NCBI GenBank assembly: GCA_003643975.1
Contig: QNAR01000008.1
Span: 1 to 22,146 of the forward strand
Length of the DNA: 22,146 bases
Direction: 5' to 3'
From: Thermotogae bacterium
GTDB taxonomy: Bacteria; Thermotogota; Thermotogae; Petrotogales; Kosmotogaceae
Made by a program: the position numbers and the translations under genes. The notes below the pieces were generated by a model. That model searched no databases. It was not told the DNA's origin and was given only the letters and a program-made list of their open reading frames with translations. Numbering within the stretch: the stretch's first letter is position 1; every line of letters starts with the position of its first letter. This document shows, one piece after another, positions 14,940 through 21,074 of the stretch.

Positions 14940-15641
14940 TTAATCAGGTAAAACCAATGTTCCTGTTTTCTCGCCTATTATAGCACTTAACAGACTATTG
15001 GGAACAAAGAAATTTATAACAATCACGGGTTTTTTATATCTTTGGCAAAGCGAAAATGCTTCCTTATCCATTATTTTTAGCCCTTTTTCTATGGCTTCTT
15101 TGAAGGTTATCTTGCCAATCCGGTTGGCATCGGTGTACAGTTTCGGATCTCTATTGTATACTCCATCAACCTTTGTCGCCTTAATGAGTACATCGGCGTC
15201 AATTTCAATGGCGCGGATTGCCGCAGCTGTATCTGTTGTGAAATATGGAAGCGTCGTGCCACCTCCAAAAATAACCACGTGGTTTGTCGCAAAATACCTT
15301 TCAATCAAATCGTATTTGTGAGGTTCAAAAGACGGAGAGTTGACATTGGATGAAATTGCCACTGCTTTTATCCCGTTGTTCACGAGAATTTCTTTCAGGT
15401 ATATGGCGTTGATAAGTGTTCCGAGCATCCCGATTTGGTCTGCAGCCTTTGCGCGAAGTGCTGACAGTTCAGCCCCACGGAAAAGGTTTCCAGCACCGAT
15501 GACAATACCCATTTCGACACCATGTTCTACAACACTTTTCAGTTCGCCAAGTAGATAATCTATCCTGTCTTTTATAAATCCCTTATTACCTTCACCACTA
15601 AAGACTTCACCACTCAATTTCAAGAGGACTCTCTTATACAT
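14940..15641 (-). CDS. pyrH: Uridylate kinase (UMP kinase)
   Basis: ATG 15641 behind GGGAGGT (15653 to 15647) gives 233 residues; the open frame extends ten codons further, through the upstream terminator, so the longer form is unlikely. The product is a bacterial amino-acid-kinase-fold UMP kinase forming UDP for RNA, DNA and sugar-nucleotide synthesis. Visible are KRVLLKLSGEVFSG, GIVIGAGNLFRG, the LGTLINAIYLKEIL helix, GGGTTLPYFTTDTAAAIRA and ATKVDGVYNRDPK. It lies between tsf and eno, and the tsf terminator hairpin directly adjoins its ribosome site. Confidence 0.97.
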   Translation of the reverse strand: MYKRVLLKLSGEVFSGEGNKGFIKDRIDYLLGELKSVVEHGVEMGIVIGAGNLFRGAELSALRAKAADQIGMLGTLINAIYLKEILVNNGIKAVAISSNVNSPSFEPHKYDLIERYFATNHVVIFGGGTTLPYFTTDTAAAIRAIEIDADVLIKATKVDGVYNRDPKLYTDANRIGKITFKEAIEKGLKIMDKEAFSLCQRYKKPVIVINFFVPNSLLSAIIGEKTGTLVLPD

Positions 15642-15653
15642 ATCGAACCTCCC

Positions 15654-15681
15654 AAAAAAAGAGGTGAGCAATGCTCACCTC
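15654..15681 (-). terminator. Intrinsic terminator/attenuator between tsf and pyrH
   Basis: The repeat GAGGTGAGC (15661-15669) and its complement (15673-15681) enclose a 3-nt loop, and seven T follow on the minus strand (15660 to 15654). It starts 7 nt after the tsf stop. The T-run is followed at once by GGGAGGT, the pyrH ribosome site. The 3' arm of the hairpin contains ACCTC, which can also pair with GAGGT of that site. Confidence 0.85.
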
Positions 15682-15688
15682 CATAATG

Positions 15689-16297
15689 TTAATTAGAGCC
15701 GCCTCCGAGTTCCCATCTGACAAAGCGGCTTACCTGAATATTTTCACCCGTTTTAGCAATCAAGTCAACAATGAGTTCTTTTATGGTCTTGCCCTTTTCA
15801 AAGACATATTCCTGCTCAAGAAGGCAGTTATCCTTGTAAAAATTTTCCATCTTGCCTTCGATTATCTTTTCGATAACATTTTCAGGTTTACCAGAATTCT
15901 TCATCTGTTCAGCATAGATTTCCTTTTCCTTTGCTATCACATCTTCCGGTACATTTTCTCTTGCTACCCATCTTGGGGCCATGGAAGCTATTTGCAAAGC
16001 GAGTTTATGAGCAAGCTCTTTGAATTCCTCTGTTCTTGCTACAAAATCGGTATTGCAATTCAGTTCCAGCAAAACACCAAGTTTGTCATTATGATGAATG
16101 TAAGAATAAATGATGCCTTCACCTGTGGCTCTCCCGGCTACTTTGTCCGCTTTCAATGCGCCTTTTTTTCTCAGATACTCCTTTGCTTTCTCAAAATCGC
16201 CATCAGTTTCGATTAGAGCTTTCTTACAGTCGAGCATCCCTGCTCCTGTCATATCTCTCAATTCTTTCACCATTGAGGCAGTGATTCTTTCAGCCAT
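15689..16297 (-). CDS. tsf: Elongation factor Ts
   Basis: ATG 16297 after AAAGGAGG gives 202 residues; the open frame extends eight codons but only into the ribosome site. The protein recharges EF-Tu with GTP during translation. The N-terminal UBA-like part has VKELRDMTGAGMLDCKKAL, and the core has the EF-Tu contact motif NTDFVAR. It is short compared with the 280-residue E. coli type, as in many thermophiles. rpsB, the usual upstream partner, is not here. Instead coaD ends 156 nt before this start. Confidence 0.97.
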   Translation of the reverse strand: MAERITASMVKELRDMTGAGMLDCKKALIETDGDFEKAKEYLRKKGALKADKVAGRATGEGIIYSYIHHNDKLGVLLELNCNTDFVARTEEFKELAHKLALQIASMAPRWVARENVPEDVIAKEKEIYAEQMKNSGKPENVIEKIIEGKMENFYKDNCLLEQEYVFEKGKTIKELIVDLIAKTGENIQVSRFVRWELGGGSN

Positions 16298-16453
16298 TTT
16301 TGCTCCTCCTTTATCAGACAATTAAGTATTCTCTTTAGGATTATAACGCATGTATCACATTTGAGATTTCAAAGAAGTTAAACACATAATCCGACTATGC
16401 CTTCGCGTCAAAAATACAAAGTTTTAGACAACGCAAGATCTATGATGGGAGCA
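16298..16453 (-). promoter_or_regulatory. tsf leader with predicted -10 promoter element
   Basis: This 156-nt gap between coaD and tsf holds no open frame of note. On the minus strand a TATAAT (16345 to 16340) lies about 42 nt before the tsf ATG and is the likeliest promoter of the tsf-pyrH-eno-sda series. I see no convincing -35 at normal spacing. No clean hairpin-plus-U terminator for the coaD operon is visible, only a weak GCGT/ACGC pairing around 16405-16435. Confidence 0.4.
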
Positions 16454-16930
16454 TTATCCGTGTTTTTTCTTGAAAGCCCGTACCACATATTCGGGAACCC
16501 AGGGTGATACATCACCACCAAATTTGGCAACTTCTCTGACAATAGTAGAAGAGATAAACGAGTATTTAGAGTCAGTCATGAGAAATACCGTTTCCAAATT
16601 CGGGCACATGGCTTTGTTCATATGGGCCATTTGCAGCTCGTATTCAAAATCAGAAACAGCTCTAAGTCCTCTTACGAGAATGGTAATTTCATTCTTTCGT
16701 GTATATTCCACAAGAAGACCGTCGAACATCTCAGCTTTCACGTTACTATATTTTTTGATGGCTTCCTTTGCCATGCTAAGACGTTCTTTCCAATTGAAGA
16801 AATAGTCTTTGTTTATATTGTTCATTATCAGCACAGTAACTTCGTCAAAGATTCTGGAAGCTCTGTTGAGAATGTCTAGATGGCCAAAGGTTATTGGATC
16901 AAAAGATCCAGGATACACCGCCCGCTTCAC
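16454..16930 (-). CDS. coaD: Phosphopantetheine adenylyltransferase
   Basis: This 158-residue enzyme of coenzyme A synthesis transfers AMP from ATP to 4'-phosphopantetheine. The nucleotidyltransferase motif YPGSFDPITFGHLDI (residues 6-20, TxGH form) and the ISSTIVRE motif (about 127-134) are both present, and LVRGLRAVSDFEYE is typical. Length is normal. Start is GTG 16930, overlapping the stop of the Rrf2-family gene as GTGA. It ends the proS-ftsY-rrf2-coaD series. Confidence 0.97.
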   Translation of the reverse strand: MKRAVYPGSFDPITFGHLDILNRASRIFDEVTVLIMNNINKDYFFNWKERLSMAKEAIKKYSNVKAEMFDGLLVEYTRKNEITILVRGLRAVSDFEYELQMAHMNKAMCPNLETVFLMTDSKYSFISSTIVREVAKFGGDVSPWVPEYVVRAFKKKHG

Positions 16931-17412
16931 TTAGCATCACCCGAAGGAGAGTCACCAAGCATTTCTTGTGCCTCCTCAGTATTCTGACCTGATTTTATTT
17001 TTTTAGAAAGGTCCACAATATCCTTCAATGTCATATTCCCCAATTCTCTCATCATGGCTTTGTAGAGCCTCACCCACACATATTTGACAACACAGTTAGG
17101 ATCAATATCACATTCTTCATCAGATTGCAGGCAAACATAGGAATTCATTGGTCTATCGAGTTTTAAGATCACGGCTTTTAACTTTATTTCTTCAGGTTTC
17201 TTCGCAAGGGTGTACCCACCGTATCTTCCTCTTGTCGATTTAACAAAGCCGGCTTCTCTCAATTCAGCAAAAATCTTTTCAAGAAAATCCCTGGGAATAT
17301 TGTTCTTTCGTGCAATTTCAGAAAGTGATGTTACTTCCTCCCCATTTTCGGAAGATGTTGCAAGTTCCTGCAATGCCCTTAAAGCATAACTGCTCTTAAT
17401 CGTGAATCCCAT
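16927..17412 (-). CDS. Rrf2/IscR-family transcriptional regulator
   Basis: This 161-residue DNA-binding regulator has an N-terminal winged helix-turn-helix at about residues 1-80 (SSYALRALQELA, VTSLSEIARKNNIP, FLEKIFAELREAGFVKSTRGRYGGY). Three cysteines follow, C94, C101 and C107, spaced much like the cluster ligands of IscR (92, 98, 104). That suggests a [2Fe-2S] sensor of iron-sulfur or redox state. A CymR-like cysteine-metabolism role is an alternative. No Fe-S assembly or cysteine gene is beside it. Its ATG lies 3 nt past the ftsY stop, and the ribosome site GAGGTG is inside ftsY. Confidence 0.9.
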   Translation of the reverse strand: MGFTIKSSYALRALQELATSSENGEEVTSLSEIARKNNIPRDFLEKIFAELREAGFVKSTRGRYGGYTLAKKPEEIKLKAVILKLDRPMNSYVCLQSDEECDIDPNCVVKYVWVRLYKAMMRELGNMTLKDIVDLSKKIKSGQNTEEAQEMLGDSPSGDAK

Positions 17413-17415
17413 TTT

Positions 17416-18333
17416 CTACACCTCATTTTCCTCTAATTCTTCGGTGCCTAGAAGGGCTTCTACAAACTCAGCGGCGTCGAAAGGTTTCAAATCATCTATG
17501 GCTTCACCCACACCAATGTATTTTACAGGTATTCCAAGCTCCTTTACAATGGCAAATACAATTCCACCTTTAGCTGTGCCATCAAGCTTCGTCAAAACAA
17601 TGCCTGTTATTTCAACGGCATCCATGAACTTTTTTGCTTGAACAAGGCCATTTTGTCCGGTGGTCGCATCAATCACCAGAAGAACTTCGTGAGGAGCCTC
17701 CGGAATGACTTTTTTAACGACGCGATGGATTTTTTTGAGCTCTTCCATCAAATTATGCTTGGTGTGAAGCCTTCCGGCAGTATCAATAATCACGATATCC
17801 TTTGACTTGCTTTTTGCATGGCTAACCGCATCGAAGGCAACTGCTGCTGGATCTGCCCCCTGACCTTGACTGATAAAATCGGCACCCATTCTTTCACTCC
17901 ATAGTCTCAATTGCTCAACAGCAGCTGCTCTGAAAGTATCACACGCTGCAAGTACAACCCTGTTTCCTTGTTCCACAAATAGTTTTGAAAGTTTCCCGAT
18001 CGTTGTTGTCTTTCCGGTGCCGTTTACACCAACAACAGATATCACCAATGGTGGATTTTCAACAATTGGCTCAGTATGATTCATCTTCAGCAAATCATTT
18101 AGAATATCTTTTAGGGCTTCAATTGGGCTATCGTAATCACCGGATTTTTCTTTTAACTGCTCAATAACATCGCTGGCTGTTTCTACACCCATGTCAGACG
18201 TAATCAAAAGCTCTTCGATTTCTTCAAGTGTCTCTTCATCAAGCTTTTTAAATTTGAGAAGTTTTCTTACCTGCTTAAATATGGATTCTCTTGTTTTCTT
18301 CAATCCTAGCTTCATTTTTGAAAAGATTCCCAT
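17416..18333 (-). CDS. ftsY: Signal recognition particle receptor FtsY
   Basis: This 305-residue SRP GTPase docks ribosome-SRP complexes at the membrane for co-translational insertion. It has the N domain (about 10-90) and the G domain with P-loop GVNGTGKT (102-109), DTFRAAA (132-138), DTAGR (184-188) and TKLDGTAKGG (248-257). The acidic A domain of the E. coli protein is missing, as in many bacteria, and a short amphipathic N-terminus may give membrane contact. The ATG overlaps the proS stop by one base (TAATG), with GGAGGT supplied by the end of proS. Confidence 0.97.
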   Translation of the reverse strand: MGIFSKMKLGLKKTRESIFKQVRKLLKFKKLDEETLEEIEELLITSDMGVETASDVIEQLKEKSGDYDSPIEALKDILNDLLKMNHTEPIVENPPLVISVVGVNGTGKTTTIGKLSKLFVEQGNRVVLAACDTFRAAAVEQLRLWSERMGADFISQGQGADPAAVAFDAVSHAKSKSKDIVIIDTAGRLHTKHNLMEELKKIHRVVKKVIPEAPHEVLLVIDATTGQNGLVQAKKFMDAVEITGIVLTKLDGTAKGGIVFAIVKELGIPVKYIGVGEAIDDLKPFDAAEFVEALLGTEELEENEV

Positions 18334-20075
18334 TATCTTACCTCCAGAAAATCTCCTTGGGCATATTCGTCCAAGAGTTGTGCGATTTTTTCAAGAACTT
18401 CTGTGTATTTCTCATCGATTTCAACATCTTGCGCTGGGGAAGTGCGCAATTTTAACTCCAGCTTTTGTTCCTTCAACTTTCTTCCTACCGTGATTCTCAA
18501 AGGTATACCAATGAGATCGGCATCTTTGAATTTGACCCCAGGCGAAATATTCCTGTCATCTAAAAGCACTTCATAACCTCTTTCTTGAAGAATTGCATAG
18601 AGATCTTCACTAACTTTCATGATTTGCTCGTCAGACGTGTTAAGGGCCGATATTACTATCTGAAATGGCGCAATAGAAAGAGGCCAAATAATTCCGTTTT
18701 TATCGTGCAGCTGTTCAACACTCGCACTGAGGGTTCTTGAAACACCCCACCCATAACAGCCCATGATGTAGGGCTTGTTATCGCCGTTTTCATCGGTAAA
18801 ATACCCGTTCATCTTTTCGGAATATTTCGTGCCGAGCTTGAAAATATGACCGAGTTCAATGCCTTTGGTGCTCATAAGTGGCTTGCCACACTTTGGGCAG
18901 GGATCCCCAGCTTGAACCATTTTTAGGTCAGCCCACCTGTTTATTTCAAAATCTCTTTCATAGCAAGCGTTGATGTAATGTGTTCCTTCTTTCATACCAC
19001 CTACAACAAAATTCATCAACGGCTTTACAGTATAATCCGCAACGATATCAACACTACCGGGTATTCCAATAGGCCCGATAAAGCCTATCGGCACACTAAA
19101 AGATTCGAAAACTTCCTGCGGTTCTGCAAGCCGGAGGCTTTGATCGCCCAGATGCGCCTTCAACTTGGACTCATTTAGCGTCATATCGCCCCTGATAAGT
19201 ACCATAACATACCCCTTTTTGCTATGGTAAAGCAGAGACTTAACTATGTCGGATGGCTGTTTTCCCAAAAAAGCTGCGACTTCTTCCACGGTTCGCACCC
19301 CCGGGGTTTCAACGCGCTCAAGCGATAGCATTTGTTCTGTTGAGCGCTTTAGGGTTGGAACCAAGTATTCTGCTTTTTCATCACTGGCAGCATAGCCACA
19401 GTCACAATAAAGCAGTGTTGATTCTCCACTTTCAGCGAGTACATTGAACTCATGAGATTCGTTTCCGCCAATCGCACCGGAATCAGCTTCAACCACAAGA
19501 TATTTTAAACCAATTCGCTTCATAATACGGGAGTATGCACTGTGGAATTTTTTGTAAGCCTCATCCAATGATTCCCAGCTGGTGTGAAAGCTGTAAGCAT
19601 CTTTCATGATGAATTCCCTTGCCCTCATCAATCCAAATCTCGGCCTGATTTCATCACGATACTTTACAGCAATTTGATAAAGAGAAAGCGGAAATTGCCT
19701 GTAAGACCTGAGCTCACTTCTTAAAAGGCTCGTTATTATTTCCTCATGTGTGGGGCCGAGGGTAAAATCCCTTTTATGGCGGTCTTTCAACTTCATCATC
19801 TCTGGACCGTAATCATCCCATCTTCCCGATTCATGCCATAGTTCTGCGGGCTGTATAATAGGAAGCAAAGATTCCTGGCAGCCAATTCTATCCATTTCTT
19901 CCCGAACTATATTTTCGATCTTCTTCAACACCTTGAGCCCTAAAGGTAAATATGCATAGACACCTGCAGCAACTTTTCTAACAAATCCTCCGCGTATGAG
20001 CAATTTGATACTGATTAGATCAGCATCGGAAGGGGCTTCTCTTAATGTGGGAGCGTATAATTCTGTAAATCGCAT
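18333..20075 (-). CDS. proS: Prolyl-tRNA synthetase (bacterial type with editing insertion)
   Basis: ATG 20075 after AAAGGAG gives 580 residues; the open frame extends six codons upstream through the ribosome site. The enzyme charges tRNA-Pro. Class II motifs are seen: the LGPTHEEI loop (107-113), motif 2 around YRDEIRPRFGLMRAREFIMK (139-158), and motif 3 CYGWGVSRTLSASVEQ. Between motifs 2 and 3 is the YbaK-like editing insertion, with KSLLYHSKKGYVMVLIRGD inside it. A C-terminal anticodon-binding domain follows. It heads the proS-ftsY-rrf2-coaD series. Confidence 0.98.
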   Translation of the reverse strand: MRFTELYAPTLREAPSDADLISIKLLIRGGFVRKVAAGVYAYLPLGLKVLKKIENIVREEMDRIGCQESLLPIIQPAELWHESGRWDDYGPEMMKLKDRHKRDFTLGPTHEEIITSLLRSELRSYRQFPLSLYQIAVKYRDEIRPRFGLMRAREFIMKDAYSFHTSWESLDEAYKKFHSAYSRIMKRIGLKYLVVEADSGAIGGNESHEFNVLAESGESTLLYCDCGYAASDEKAEYLVPTLKRSTEQMLSLERVETPGVRTVEEVAAFLGKQPSDIVKSLLYHSKKGYVMVLIRGDMTLNESKLKAHLGDQSLRLAEPQEVFESFSVPIGFIGPIGIPGSVDIVADYTVKPLMNFVVGGMKEGTHYINACYERDFEINRWADLKMVQAGDPCPKCGKPLMSTKGIELGHIFKLGTKYSEKMNGYFTDENGDNKPYIMGCYGWGVSRTLSASVEQLHDKNGIIWPLSIAPFQIVISALNTSDEQIMKVSEDLYAILQERGYEVLLDDRNISPGVKFKDADLIGIPLRITVGRKLKEQKLELKLRTSPAQDVEIDEKYTEVLEKIAQLLDEYAQGDFLEVR

Positions 20076-20121
20076 CCAAAACTCTCCTTTCAATTCAATT
20101 ATGACTCTTTATATCGGTGAA

Positions 20122-20130
20122 ATTATAGCA
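20122..20130 (-). promoter_or_regulatory. Predicted extended -10 promoter of proS operon
   Basis: TGCTATAAT is read on the minus strand from 20130 to 20122, 46 nt before the proS ATG. The TGn extension and perfect hexamer suggest a promoter that needs little -35 contact; no good -35 is seen. Confidence 0.6.
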
Positions 20131-20155
20131 TCTTCTGGTGGACTTTTCTCGATTC

Positions 20156-20164
20156 TGATATAAT
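20156..20164 (+). promoter_or_regulatory. Predicted extended -10 promoter of the PNP-leuS pair
   Basis: TGATATAAT, an extended -10 with perfect hexamer at 20159-20164, lies 37 nt before the phosphorylase ATG. No strong -35 is present at 17 bp. It faces away from the proS promoter, with the two -10 hexamers 31 bp apart. Confidence 0.6.
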
Positions 20165-20201
20165 GTATAAGATAAGAGATAGACCTGAAAGGAGGAATAT
20201 T

Positions 20202-21053
20202 ATGAATGTTCAAGAAGTTATTCAAGAAATGAACGAATACGTTTCAAATGTAAAAAAGTCAGCTAAATTTCTTCTCGAAAAAGTTCAAAAACCCCCAAAA
20301 ATAGCAATTATATTGGGATCAGGACTTAGTGGAATTGCAGAGAGTTTAGAAAATGCCTTGTCAATTTCCTATGCAGAAATACCTGGATTTCCGCTTTCAA
20401 CCGCACCGGGTCACAAAGGTGAATTGTCGTTTGGTGAAATTCATGGATATCCTGTAATGCTGATGAATGGAAGGTTTCACTATTACGAGGGCTATGATAT
20501 GAAAACGGTAACGTTTCCAATAAGGGTTATGCAAGAACTTGGTGTAGAGATACTGATTGTAACCAATGCTGCTGGTGGGCTCGACCCTGATTTTGAAATT
20601 GGTCATCCGATGCTTATTAAGGACCAGATCAATTTCATGGGGTTAAATCCTCTAATAGGCCCAAACGTTGAGGAATGGGGCCCCAGATTTCCTGACATGA
20701 GCGAAGCATATGATAAAGAATTGCGTTCTATTGCTTTTCTTGCGGCGAAAGAGCTTGGTATAGGAGTTTATGAAGGTGTATATGTTGGGGTGTCAGGCCC
20801 AAGCTTTGAAACACCAGCTGAGTTGAAAATGTTGAGGAGCTTTGGGGCAGATGCAGTTGGGATGTCAACTGTTCCAGAGGTCATTGTAGCAAGGCATGCT
20901 GGGATAAAGGTCTTGGGTATGTCAGCCATAACAGATAGGGCTGTCTCTGATGACCTTAAACCTTTAACGGCGGAGGAAGTAATTGAAGCCGCGAACAAAA
21001 CTGGTAAGCAAATGGCAAAAATAATATTGAGATTTATAAGCAAGCTTGACTAA
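20202..21053 (+). CDS. Purine nucleoside phosphorylase (trimeric PNP/MTAP family)
   Basis: ATG 20202 after AAAGGAGG gives 283 residues; the 13 extra upstream codons overlap the promoter and are rejected. The enzyme splits purine nucleosides with phosphate to base and (deoxy)ribose 1-phosphate, for salvage. Visible are LGSGLSG (38-44), APGHKG (H71), RFHYYEGY (91-98), TNAAGGL (121-127), VSGPSFETPAE (E203) and VGMSTVPE (M221). In the purine-recognition stretch ITDRAV, residue 245 is Asp. Human-type, 6-oxopurine-specific enzymes have Asn there, and methylthioadenosine phosphorylases have Asp. Use of adenosine-type substrates is therefore possible. leuS starts 22 nt downstream. Confidence 0.92.
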   Translation: MNVQEVIQEMNEYVSNVKKSAKFLLEKVQKPPKIAIILGSGLSGIAESLENALSISYAEIPGFPLSTAPGHKGELSFGEIHGYPVMLMNGRFHYYEGYDMKTVTFPIRVMQELGVEILIVTNAAGGLDPDFEIGHPMLIKDQINFMGLNPLIGPNVEEWGPRFPDMSEAYDKELRSIAFLAAKELGIGVYEGVYVGVSGPSFETPAELKMLRSFGADAVGMSTVPEVIVARHAGIKVLGMSAITDRAVSDDLKPLTAEEVIEAANKTGKQMAKIILRFISKLD

Positions 21054-21074
21054 AACCTGAACAGGGGGATGCCA

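Noticed and set aside
15671..16216. 181-residue plus-strand open frame opposite tsf
   Set aside because: It is antisense to a clear EF-Ts gene, has no ribosome site, begins inside the terminator and shows Phe/Leu-rich, shadow-like composition.
16380..16440. Possible terminator or small RNA downstream of coaD
   Set aside because: The GCGT/ACGC and AAAA/TTTT pairings leave a large irregular loop and give no stable stem followed by a U-run.
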